This document shows positions 39,299 to 48,429 of a DNA stretch of 64,000 nucleotides, in pieces. Location of the stretch: NCBI RefSeq assembly GCF_000374285.1, contig NZ_KB893942.1:41490-105489 (forward strand). Direction: 5' to 3'. Source of the DNA: Actinobacillus capsulatus DSM 19761. GTDB taxonomy: Bacteria; Pseudomonadota; Gammaproteobacteria; Enterobacterales; Pasteurellaceae. The notes below the pieces were generated by a model. It did no database searches, had not been told where the DNA came from, and saw only the letters and a list, made by a program, of their open reading frames with translations. The position numbers were made by a program, and so were the translations under genes. Every line of letters begins with the position of its first letter. Positions within the stretch are counted from its first letter, which is position 1.

Positions 39299-39350
39299 TT
39301 TGTACAACTGCTACAGAATACCGAAGTTTTGCAAGAATTCGACCGCTTGT
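39299..39350 (-). repeat. Right 52-bp inverted repeat of the island
   Basis: Reverse complement of the left repeat with 43 of 52 matches. It ends outward in the uptake signal GACCGCTTGT (39341-39350). Just inside are TTTGTACAACTGCTACA (39299-39315) and GAATACC. The next gene (minus-strand hydrolase) ends 26 bp outside. Confidence 0.75.
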
Positions 39351-39375
39351 TATTAGTCTTAAGTTAGTAAAAACT

Positions 39376-40479
39376 TTATCTTCTCAACGCTTGAGATTGC
39401 CACCATTGGTCATTTTGGAAATGTTCTGGTTGATATTTTTCGCCCATTTTCGGCACATCCAATACAATGCCTTTTTCCGCTGCGGTTTTAACGCTAGTGT
39501 CAATTGATTGATACCAAGGATTACGTCCTAAGCTAAATACGCCCCAATGAATCGGTAACATTCGTTTCGCCTTAAGATCTTGGGCGGCTTGCACCGCTTG
39601 CTCTGGGAACATATGCGTTTTTGGCCAGCCTGCATTGGCGGCATCAATCTCAACAAAAGCAAAATCAAATTCGCCATATTTCTGTCCAATTTCCGCTAAA
39701 TGTTTACTGTAGCCGGTGTCTCCGCTCCAAAAGAGGCGTTGTCCGTTTGCTTCCAAGACAAAAGAAGCCCACAGCGTTTTATTACGATCGGTTGTCCAGC
39801 GAGAAGTATAGTGTTGAGCAGTTTCTGCGGTCAGTTTTATCTCACCGAGCATACTGCTATCACCCCAACCCAATTCGGTAATGTTTTCCGCCGGCACGCC
39901 CCAAGATTGTAATCTCGCTCCCACACCTAATGGTGCAATAAAGCGATCAACTTTATCCGCTAAATGGCGAATCGTATCCGCTTCCAAATGATCATAGTGA
40001 TCGTGCGTCAGTAGCACCGCATCGAGCTTTGGTAAGTTTTTCAGTTCAATTGGCGCTTCTTGAAAGCGAGGGGCAATCAACGGAAAATTGAGCGGATTCG
40101 CATTGCCGAAAACCGGATCGATTAAAATACGCTGACCGCTTAACTCTAAAATTGCCGAAGAATGTCCTAACCAGTAGTAAGCGAATTGTTCTGCTTGTCC
40201 AAAGCTGTTCTGATCTAACATCGCCATCGGTAAAGGTGCTTTCGGTGTATAACCGTCATAACGAATAAAGCCACCTTTGCCGGTTGCCTGTTCTGGATAG
40301 TAAGGCAATTCCGGTTCATACAAATTGGTAAATTGTCCGTTTTTGTAATACGGCAGATCACGAAAGCGACTTTCGTCTGGTAAGCCGCCAATATTACGGT
40401 AGAGCATTACCCCCAATATAGCGACCACCAACAGTAATCCAGCAAGTAAATACACTAAACCTTTTAAGTATTTCTTCAC
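39376..40479 (-). CDS. Membrane-anchored metallo-beta-lactamase-fold hydrolase
   Basis: 367 aa. N-terminal hydrophobic anchor (LVYLLAGLLLVVAILGVMLY, residues 8-27). MBL metal motif TH-D-H-Y-D-H (LLTHDHYDHLEAD near residues 157-169); further His/Asp in FWSGDTGYSKH and PIHWGVFSL. It resembles the NAPE-PLD/RomA-like group of phospholipid or lactone hydrolases. It begins 2 bp after the fghA stop, so it is likely co-transcribed with yghU-like and fghA. Confidence 0.85.
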   Translation of the reverse strand: MKKYLKGLVYLLAGLLLVVAILGVMLYRNIGGLPDESRFRDLPYYKNGQFTNLYEPELPYYPEQATGKGGFIRYDGYTPKAPLPMAMLDQNSFGQAEQFAYYWLGHSSAILELSGQRILIDPVFGNANPLNFPLIAPRFQEAPIELKNLPKLDAVLLTHDHYDHLEADTIRHLADKVDRFIAPLGVGARLQSWGVPAENITELGWGDSSMLGEIKLTAETAQHYTSRWTTDRNKTLWASFVLEANGQRLFWSGDTGYSKHLAEIGQKYGEFDFAFVEIDAANAGWPKTHMFPEQAVQAAQDLKAKRMLPIHWGVFSLGRNPWYQSIDTSVKTAAEKGIVLDVPKMGEKYQPEHFQNDQWWQSQALRR

Positions 40480-40480
40480 A

Positions 40481-41332
40481 TTATGCTCCCACGCCGATTA
40501 ACGCTTTTGCGTGAAATGCGATATGTTTTTCGATAAAACTGGCGATAAAGAAATAGCTGTGATCATAGCCTTCGTGCAAATTTAGTGTGACATCAAAGCC
40601 CAATTTTTGTGCTTTTTCGGTAAACATTTCCGGCTGTAATTGGGTTGGATAGAAGCTATCGGCAAGCCCTTGCTCAATCAAAATAGGGCGAGCCGGTGAT
40701 ACCTTATCTAATAACGCAAAGCTGTCATATTCCGCCCAAGCGGTCTGATCTTCGCCTAAATAAGCGGTGAAGGCTTTTTGTCCCCACGGTACTTGGCTTG
40801 GGGTAACGATCGGCGAGAAAGCCGAGATCGCACAGTAACGATCCGGATTCTTTAAGCCGATTTGGATCGCACCGTGTCCGCCCATACTGTGACCTGAAAT
40901 TGAACGTTTATCACTAACTGGGAAGTTTGCTTCAATAAGTGCCGGTAGCTCTTGCACAATGTAATCGTACATTCTGAAATGTGCAGCCCACGGTTGTTGG
41001 GTGGCATTCAGGTAGAAACCGGCACCTTGACCTAAATCATAGCCTTCATCATTTGCAACGGATTCGCCACGTGGTGAGGTATCCGGCATCACAATCGCAA
41101 TACCGTGCTGTGCGGCAAATTGTTGGGCGCCGGCTTTGGTCGCAAAGTTCTCATCGGTACAAGTCAGCCCCGAAAGCCAATAAAGCACCGGCACTTTTTG
41201 CCCTTGTTCCACTTGCGGTGGTAAGTAGATAGCAAAGGTCATCTCACAATGGGTGCTGTTCGAATAATGTGTATAACGTTCGTGATAGCCGCCAAACATT
41301 TTATAGCGGGCAATTTGAGTAAGTGCGGTCAT
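40481..41332 (-). CDS. fghA: S-formylglutathione hydrolase
   Basis: Last step of glutathione-dependent formaldehyde detoxification: S-formylglutathione to formate. 283 aa alpha/beta-hydrolase. Nucleophile in SISGHSMGGHGAIQIGL (Ser near residue 149), later Asp near GLADSFYP and His in NLHEGYDHSYFF. Normally coupled to frmA; here frmA is 2.7 kb away and broken. Confidence 0.95.
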   Translation of the reverse strand: MTALTQIARYKMFGGYHERYTHYSNSTHCEMTFAIYLPPQVEQGQKVPVLYWLSGLTCTDENFATKAGAQQFAAQHGIAIVMPDTSPRGESVANDEGYDLGQGAGFYLNATQQPWAAHFRMYDYIVQELPALIEANFPVSDKRSISGHSMGGHGAIQIGLKNPDRYCAISAFSPIVTPSQVPWGQKAFTAYLGEDQTAWAEYDSFALLDKVSPARPILIEQGLADSFYPTQLQPEMFTEKAQKLGFDVTLNLHEGYDHSYFFIASFIEKHIAFHAKALIGVGA

Positions 41333-41345
41333 TTTTCTCCCTTTT

Positions 41346-42140
41346 TTACGACTTAATTGAGCGATATTCTTTTGCTAAGGCACGAACCACAGCCGGACGA
41401 TTCGCAATCTGTTCCGCCCAACGCATCAGATGCGGATATTCGTGTACCGCTAAAAATTCAGCAGCATCATACACACGATTTAACACGATTTGTCCATACC
41501 AGCCCCAAATTGCAATATCGGCAATACTGTAATGTTCACCACAAATATAGTTTTTGTCGGCAAGCTGTTTATTTAACAAGTCTAACTGGCGTTTCGTTTC
41601 AAGGGTAAAACGGTTAATCGGATATTCTTGCTTAGTCGGTGCATATTTGTAGAAATGCCCGAAACCGCCGCCCACGTAAGGTGCACTTGCCATTTGCCAA
41701 AATAACCAAGACAAACATTCGGTACGCTCGCTGAAATCGCTTGGTAAGAACGCGTTAAATTTTTCAGCTAAATAAAGCAAAATCGCACCGCTTTCAAATA
41801 CCGGCTGCGGTTTTTCACGGCTGTAATCGAGTAACGCTGGAATTTTTGAATTTGGGTTAATCGCCACAAAATCCGAACCGAATTGATCACCTTGTCTAAT
41901 ATCGATCAGAAACAGATCATAAGCGGCTTTTTCGATGCCAAGTTCTAATAATTCCTCAAGCAGAACGGTAACTTTTACGCCGTTTGGTGTACCGAGAGAA
42001 TAAAGTTGTAAATCGTGTTCGCCTTTCGGTAAATGCTGTTCAAATAAAGCACCTGAAGTCGGGCGATTGATATTAGCAAATTGTCCACTGTTTGGCGCTT
42101 CCCATTGCCATACTTTTGGCGGTTGATATTCGGTTGTCAT
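41346..42140 (-). CDS. yghU: YghU-type glutathione S-transferase / disulfide-bond oxidoreductase
   Basis: 264 aa from the ATG at 42140 (an upstream in-frame start at 42164 is less likely). E. coli YghU-like: YQPPKVWQWEAPNSGQFANINRPTSG at the N-terminus, thioredoxin fold (LYSLGTPNGVKVTVLLEELLELG), Cys-independent, with GSH-binding FVAINPNSKIPALLD and the all-alpha C-terminal domain. YghU and YfcG have disulfide reductase activity. It heads the yghU-fghA-MBL gene run. Confidence 0.93.
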   Translation of the reverse strand: MTTEYQPPKVWQWEAPNSGQFANINRPTSGALFEQHLPKGEHDLQLYSLGTPNGVKVTVLLEELLELGIEKAAYDLFLIDIRQGDQFGSDFVAINPNSKIPALLDYSREKPQPVFESGAILLYLAEKFNAFLPSDFSERTECLSWLFWQMASAPYVGGGFGHFYKYAPTKQEYPINRFTLETKRQLDLLNKQLADKNYICGEHYSIADIAIWGWYGQIVLNRVYDAAEFLAVHEYPHLMRWAEQIANRPAVVRALAKEYRSIKS

Positions 42141-42309
42141 TGCTTTTCTCCATTGAATTTGCAAAAAATTGTGTAAATTTTACCGCTTGTTAAGTTATAA
42201 ACGCTAATCACTTTTTCTGATGTTTAATATAAAACGGATTGATGTCTGGTTATATAGAGCGAAGATAAAAATAGGCAGAGGTTCTGCCTATTTTGTGATG
42301 AGAATGTGA

Positions 42310-42729
42310 TTACTCTTGGAACGGATTAAACACTCGCACGCCGGTTTTTGCAAAATCCGCCACATTGCGAGTGACTAAAATCAGATTGTGTTGAATTGCA
42401 GTCGCTGTAATCCACGCATCATTTTCAGGAGCATGATCGGGAATATGTAATTTGGCACAAATGCGGGCAGTTTCTTCATCAATATTAAGGATTTTGCCTC
42501 TAAAAGTGGTTTTAATATCATTTTCAAACCAGTTTCTTAGCATTGTTCCTTGTTTGGGATCTTTACGTTCCATCGCTAAGATGCCTCGTTCAAGTTCCAT
42601 TAAGACAACTGCATTAGTATAAATTTGAAATGCTGGAATAGTCGCAAGCCACGCAACAACACCTTGATTAGCCTTTCCTTTTTCAATCTTACGAGTTTCA
42701 CTAATTAAATTTGTATCCAGTAAATACAT
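42310..42729 (-). CDS. PIN-domain toxin (VapC/FitB type)
   Basis: 139 aa. PIN nuclease fold with conserved acidic residues: D5 (YLLDTNLISE), E46-equivalent in LMELERG, DAWITATA near residue 104. These would coordinate Mg2+ for RNA cleavage. It lies 9 bp downstream of its antitoxin, forming a type II toxin-antitoxin pair. Confidence 0.9.
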   Translation of the reverse strand: MYLLDTNLISETRKIEKGKANQGVVAWLATIPAFQIYTNAVVLMELERGILAMERKDPKQGTMLRNWFENDIKTTFRGKILNIDEETARICAKLHIPDHAPENDAWITATAIQHNLILVTRNVADFAKTGVRVFNPFQE

Positions 42730-42738
42730 TAGTTCCTC

Positions 42739-42996
42739 CTAGAACTCTACTGGACGGCGTTGTCCACGACTACGAGGTTGCAATTCAAGTTCTATATCCG
42801 CCACATTTGGATCGCTTGGTGTTAAGGCTTCTAATGCACTCCTGAATACAGGAGCCGTTTGGCGTTCATATTCAGTATAGTTCATCAACACAAACGCTGG
42901 CTCGCCTCGGTTGGTGATAATTACAGGGGCGGTAAGTGCCGCCTTTTGAGCTTTGCCAAGGTTTTGATTAAATTCACGGCTGGTTATAATTTTCAT
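42739..42996 (-). CDS. Phd/YefM-family antitoxin
   Basis: 85 aa. N-terminal Phd/YefM DNA-binding part (TSREFNQNLGKAQKAAL, PVIITNRGEPAFVLMNYTEYER) and a disordered acidic-to-basic C-terminus that would bind the PIN toxin. It precedes the toxin in one operon, so it would autoregulate. A strong ribosome binding site (AGGAGAAA) precedes the start. Confidence 0.9.
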   Translation of the reverse strand: MKIITSREFNQNLGKAQKAALTAPVIITNRGEPAFVLMNYTEYERQTAPVFRSALEALTPSDPNVADIELELQPRSRGQRRPVEF

Positions 42997-43144
42997 ATTA
43001 ATTTCTCCTTTTGTAGCTAAGTTGCTACAAAAATAATAGTCTATTTTATATACATTAGCAAGCTCGTTGCAAAATGACAGGAAGATTTTAGAGAAGAAGC
43101 TCGGTAGGAAAACAAAAGGGGCTTACGCCCCTTATATTATTAAA

Positions 43145-44099
<955 letters not shown>

Positions 44100-44309
44100 T
44101 GCTTTCCTTCTTTTTATAGATTGCAGTAAAAAACTCTATAAATTTTACCGCTTGTTTTAATATAAATGCTAATCACTTTTCGTAATAAGAGATATAAATA
44201 GAATTGATGTCTTAACCTGTGTATCTGGTACTGAAAAACCCCCTTTTCGCCTGAGAAAAAATGACATACAATCCGGACAGTTTTTACCCATACACAGAAG
44301 GAAAACATT

Positions 44310-45176
44310 ATGACAACAGAATTTAAACAAGTAGGTTGGATTGGCTTAGGTCAAATGGGTGTACCAATGGTAAATCGTTTATTAGCACACGATATTGAAG
44401 TCGGTGTGTTTAATCGAAATATCGCTAAATGCAGCGAATTTGCTGAAAAAGGTGCGAAAGTGTATGGTTCTGCTGCTGAACTTGTGCGTGCTTACGAAGC
44501 GGTTATTTTGATGGTGTCTGATTTTGCTGCGGCAAAAGATATTCTCAATGAGGAAGTTTGCGCCAATTTAAACGGCAAAATTATTGTGAATATGAGTACT
44601 GTTTCACCTACTGAAAATAATCAGTTAAAAGTGATTGTTGAACAACACGGCGGACGTTTTGCCGAAGCACCGGTTTCAGGTTCTATTGTGCCGGCGACCA
44701 ACGGTACGTTATTAATTTTATTTGGTGGCGATGAGGCTGTGCTTAATCCGTTGCGTAATGTTTTCAGCATCTTAGGACAACGCACTTTCCATTTTGGTGA
44801 TGTGGGTAAAGGCTCAGGTGCGAAATTAGTATTGAATTCATTGCTCGGTATTTTCGGTGAAGCCTATGCGGAAGCAATGTTAATGGGCGAACAATTCGGC
44901 ATCGACTTAAATGAATTAGCGGAAGCGCTTGGTGACTCGGCAATGAACTCACCGATGTTCCAAACTAAAAAGCCATTGTTACTCGCAAAAGAATTCCCTG
45001 CAGCATTTATGCTCAAACACGCAAGTAAAGATCTCAATCTCGCTTGCGGTGAGCTGGAAAAAGCAAATCTAGATCTACCCACAGTAAAAACTGTAGCCGA
45101 ACAATATCGCAATGCTGTTGCCGCCGATCTCGGCGAGCAAGACGTTTCAGGCATTTATTTGCAGTTGGCGAAATAG
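44310..45176 (+). CDS. Beta-hydroxyacid dehydrogenase (GarR/GlxR family)
   Basis: 288 aa NAD(P)-dependent. N-terminal WIGLGQMGVPMVNRLL Rossmann loop (residues 9-24); substrate-binding FAEAPVSGSIVPATNGTL near 118-135; catalytic Lys in LVLNSLLG.. GKGSGAKLVLN region near 170; HASKDLNLACGELEKANL near 236-252. Typical substrates are tartronate semialdehyde or 3-hydroxyisobutyrate; closeness to succinic or glyoxylate reductases cannot be resolved. Divergent from frmA; strong ribosome binding site AGAAGGA. Confidence 0.85.
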   Translation: MTTEFKQVGWIGLGQMGVPMVNRLLAHDIEVGVFNRNIAKCSEFAEKGAKVYGSAAELVRAYEAVILMVSDFAAAKDILNEEVCANLNGKIIVNMSTVSPTENNQLKVIVEQHGGRFAEAPVSGSIVPATNGTLLILFGGDEAVLNPLRNVFSILGQRTFHFGDVGKGSGAKLVLNSLLGIFGEAYAEAMLMGEQFGIDLNELAEALGDSAMNSPMFQTKKPLLLAKEFPAAFMLKHASKDLNLACGELEKANLDLPTVKTVAEQYRNAVAADLGEQDVSGIYLQLAK

Positions 45177-45195
45177 TCCTCCTTATTTGAAAAGA

Positions 45196-45229
45196 AACGC
45201 TGTCAGACAAAGCCTGACGGCGTTTTTTA
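45196..45229 (+). terminator. Terminator after the hydroxyacid dehydrogenase gene
   Basis: AACGC-T-GTCAG / CTGAC-G-GCGTT hairpin followed by a T6 tract. Confidence 0.8.
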
Positions 45230-45293
45230 TATTCTGAAGAAAGCTGAAATTAGTGTAATATATACTTATCTCAATAAATACAGGAAAACAGCA

Positions 45294-48200
45294 ATGACGG
45301 CTCGCTATAACGAAAAAACCAGAGTTCAAATTCCCGCAGTAGCACATTTAGGGCGTTTGGGATATCAATACCTTTCGCTAAAAACAGCGCAATGGGATGT
45401 TAGCAATAACATTTTTGGTGAGATTTTTAAGTCGGCGATTGCAAAAATTAACCCAAATTTGACTACTTTTGATCTTGAACGAGAGTTGAAAGATGTGGCG
45501 ATGTTGCTCAAAAATGAAGATTTAGGGCAAGCGTTTTATAAGCGTTTACTGCAAGTTGGCACAGCTCGCCTGATTGATTTTGACTGTATTGAGAACAACC
45601 AATTTCACGTTGTTGCCGAACTAACTTGTGGTGACAAAGACGGTGACAATTTCCGTCCGGATATTACCCTACTGATTAACGGTTTACCGTTAGTGTTTTT
45701 AGAAGTGAAAAAGCCGAATGCCCAAAATGGATTGCAATCGGAGTTTGAGCGTATGCAATATCGCTGTAAAAAGCCAGCTTTCCGTCCTTACATCAACGCC
45801 ACTCAGTTGATGATTTTTTCCAATAATCAGGAATATCAAGCTGCTGATCGCTATAAAACTCAGGGGGCATTTTATGCGACGACAGGTTTTCATGGTGTAC
45901 AGTTTAATTATTTCCGTGATGAGGGAGAAATTGCCGAAGAACAAGCGGTCAAATTAAACGAAAATCTTGCAATTTTACCAGAGGCGGAATTAAACCGTAT
46001 TTTGTTAGACTTTAATGAGCCGATGTTGAAAAACGATGCGGAATTTCGTACCAATCTTGATCCAAATTCACCGACTAATCGTCTTTGTACTGCATTATTG
46101 CATAAAGAACGTTTGTTATTTCTGTTGAAATACGGCATTGCCTATGTAGAAGAGCAAGGTAGCGTGGAAAAACACGTAATGCGTTATCCACAACTGTTTG
46201 CGACTAAGGCGATCAGCCGCCATTTAGCAGCAGGTAAAAAGAAAGGCATTATTTGGCACACTCAAGGCAGTGGTAAAACGGCGCTGGCGTATTACAACGT
46301 ACGAGTACTCACTGATTTTTATCAACGCCAAAATGTGATTCCTAAATTCTATTTCATTGTGGACAGACTTGATTTACGCAATCAGGCAATATCGGAATTT
46401 AGCCATCGTGGATTACAAGTAAATAGTATTAACAGCCGTGAAGAATTTGCTCAAGAAATGCGGAAAGCTGCTGCATTGAGTAACTGTAGCGGTGATCCTG
46501 AAATTACGGTGATCAATATCCAAAAATTCCAAAATAGTAATGTAGCGGAATTTATTCCTGATTACGACATCAGTGTGCAGCGTATCTTTTTTATTGATGA
46601 AGCACACCGCAGTTTTGGTAATCAAGCACAAACCGTGAGCCAATTTTTAGCTAGCCTAATCCAAGCAGACCCAAGTGCGGTACATATTGGCTTGACGGGC
46701 ACACCATTGCTCGGAGGCGGTAAAAACCGAGTTGGCTCAACGGCAATTTTTGGTGATTACATTCATAAGTATTACTACAATCAATCCATTGCAGACGGTT
46801 ACACGCTCCGCCTGATTCGTGAAGAAATCGAAAGCAATTACAAAGCGGAACTTAGCCAAATTTTGGCGGACTTGCAAATTCAACAAGGCAGTATTAAAAG
46901 CCGAGCCATTACCAGTCGCCGCCGTTTTGTTGAGCCAATGCTAGACTACATCGTGCAGGATTTTGAAAAATTCAGACGACAAAAAGCCGACAATTCGCTC
47001 GGGGCGATGGTGATTTGCGACAGTAGCGATCAAGCCCGAATGATGCACTTTCTATTCAACCAAAAATATGCAGAAAATCCGCAAGATTTGACCGCTTACC
47101 GTGAAAAACTGGCTGAAAATGATCCGCACTTTTTTGATGAATTACCGAAAGTTGCCGAGCCAACTGCAACTTATAACCTAGCTAAACGTACGGTAACATC
47201 TGCAAGTTTGATTTTATCGGACGAAGGCGATAAAACTTACCGTAAAGACCTTGTGGACGATTACAAAGCCGGCAAAACCGATTTACTGTTTGTTTACAAT
47301 ATGTTGCTCACAGGTTTTGACGCAAAACGTCTGAAAAAGCTCTATTTAGGGCGAGTAATCAAAGAACATAACCTATTGCAAGCTCTCACAAGGGTGAACC
47401 GTACCTATAAGGACTATGAATTTGGTTATGTGGTAGATTTTGCTGATATTCAGGCGGAATTTGATAAAACCAATGCTGCCTACCAAGCGGAATTACAACT
47501 TGAATTAGGCGATGAAGCGGAACATTATTCCCAACTTTTCAAATCGCAAGCGGAAATCGATCAAGACATCGCTCAAATCAAAGAGGTACTTTTTGATTTT
47601 GAAACTGAAAATGCCGAAATTTTCCGCCAACAGCTTGATGAAATTGACGACAAACAAAAATTACTCGAATTAAAACGCACGTTGGAATTGGCAAGAAGCC
47701 TGTATAACCAGCTCAAAGTGGACGAAAAATCAGGCTTAGAACGCCTTGATTTTGAGCAATACAACGTGCTTTACCGCCAAGTGCTAGACCGTCTGTTCCA
47801 AGTAAATACTATGGAACGAGTGGATTCGGGCGATTTGCAAGGCGTGTTAAACGAGGCATTGGAAAATATCTACTTCACATTCCACAAAAAAAGTGAGGCA
47901 GAATTAAAATTAGCCGACAGTTTACAAGACCAAATGCGGAAAACTCGTGAAGCTTTCGCTCGCAACATAGACCAAAAAGATCCTGAATTTGTCCGTTTAC
48001 TAGACGAATTGAAACATCTGTTTGAAAAACGTAACGTGCAATCTGTAAGCCAAGCGGAAATGCAAATGCACATTGATGAATTCGCCAAACTAGAACGCCA
48101 AATTGGTAAATTAAATGCCGAAAATGACCGCTTGTCGCTCAAATTTTCAGGCGATGCTAAATTTGTCCGCATTTTCAAACGTGGCGTACAAGATTTTGGC

Positions 48201-48428
48201 TTGCAACAAAACCGTAGCCATTTTATGGAAGGCTTACAGCAGATTAAATTTAGCAACGACCAATTTGTGCTAAATCAGGGTGATTTACTCCAAAGCTCTT
48301 CGAGCTATTTTGAAAAAGAGAGTTTACGTACGGTGACGAAACTCAAAAGCGAGTTCCAATTGCCGCTCGATAACAAAGCCTTAATGAACTTAAATAAATT
48401 GATTGTGAGTGAGTATATAGGGGCGTAG
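45294..48428 (+). CDS. hsdR: Type I restriction enzyme, endonuclease/translocase subunit R
   Basis: 1044-aa motor and nuclease. N-terminal PD-ExK nuclease: D123 (RPDITLL), E137-x-K139 (FLEVKKPN). Helicase Walker A TQGSGKT (323-329), DEAH box (435-438, FFIDEAHRSFG), TGTP, and QALTRVNRTYKDY motif VI. C-terminal coiled-coil regions fit association with the HsdM/S methylase. All motifs are intact. First gene of hsdR-AlbA_2-hsdM-hsdS. Two bases separate its stop from the next start. Confidence 0.94.
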   Translation: MTARYNEKTRVQIPAVAHLGRLGYQYLSLKTAQWDVSNNIFGEIFKSAIAKINPNLTTFDLERELKDVAMLLKNEDLGQAFYKRLLQVGTARLIDFDCIENNQFHVVAELTCGDKDGDNFRPDITLLINGLPLVFLEVKKPNAQNGLQSEFERMQYRCKKPAFRPYINATQLMIFSNNQEYQAADRYKTQGAFYATTGFHGVQFNYFRDEGEIAEEQAVKLNENLAILPEAELNRILLDFNEPMLKNDAEFRTNLDPNSPTNRLCTALLHKERLLFLLKYGIAYVEEQGSVEKHVMRYPQLFATKAISRHLAAGKKKGIIWHTQGSGKTALAYYNVRVLTDFYQRQNVIPKFYFIVDRLDLRNQAISEFSHRGLQVNSINSREEFAQEMRKAAALSNCSGDPEITVINIQKFQNSNVAEFIPDYDISVQRIFFIDEAHRSFGNQAQTVSQFLASLIQADPSAVHIGLTGTPLLGGGKNRVGSTAIFGDYIHKYYYNQSIADGYTLRLIREEIESNYKAELSQILADLQIQQGSIKSRAITSRRRFVEPMLDYIVQDFEKFRRQKADNSLGAMVICDSSDQARMMHFLFNQKYAENPQDLTAYREKLAENDPHFFDELPKVAEPTATYNLAKRTVTSASLILSDEGDKTYRKDLVDDYKAGKTDLLFVYNMLLTGFDAKRLKKLYLGRVIKEHNLLQALTRVNRTYKDYEFGYVVDFADIQAEFDKTNAAYQAELQLELGDEAEHYSQLFKSQAEIDQDIAQIKEVLFDFETENAEIFRQQLDEIDDKQKLLELKRTLELARSLYNQLKVDEKSGLERLDFEQYNVLYRQVLDRLFQVNTMERVDSGDLQGVLNEALENIYFTFHKKSEAELKLADSLQDQMRKTREAFARNIDQKDPEFVRLLDELKHLFEKRNVQSVSQAEMQMHIDEFAKLERQIGKLNAENDRLSLKFSGDAKFVRIFKRGVQDFGLQQNRSHFMEGLQQIKFSNDQFVLNQGDLLQSSSSYFEKESLRTVTKLKSEFQLPLDNKALMNLNKLIVSEYIGA

Positions 48429-48429
48429 T

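Larger units (their letters stand above)
35254..39350. mobile_element. Inverted-repeat-bounded island with ATPase/subtilase module
   Basis: About 4.1 kb enclosed by the 52-bp inverted repeats. Contents: promoter, AAA+ ATPase gene, S8 protease gene, two inverted-repeat hairpins, and two small overlapping minus-strand genes. Codon choice (many AGA, ATA) and base composition are more AT-rich than neighbours, suggesting import. No transposase or integrase was recognised, and no target-site duplication was found. Movement could rely on uptake and recombination, or on an enzyme in trans. Mobility is inference. Confidence 0.5.
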
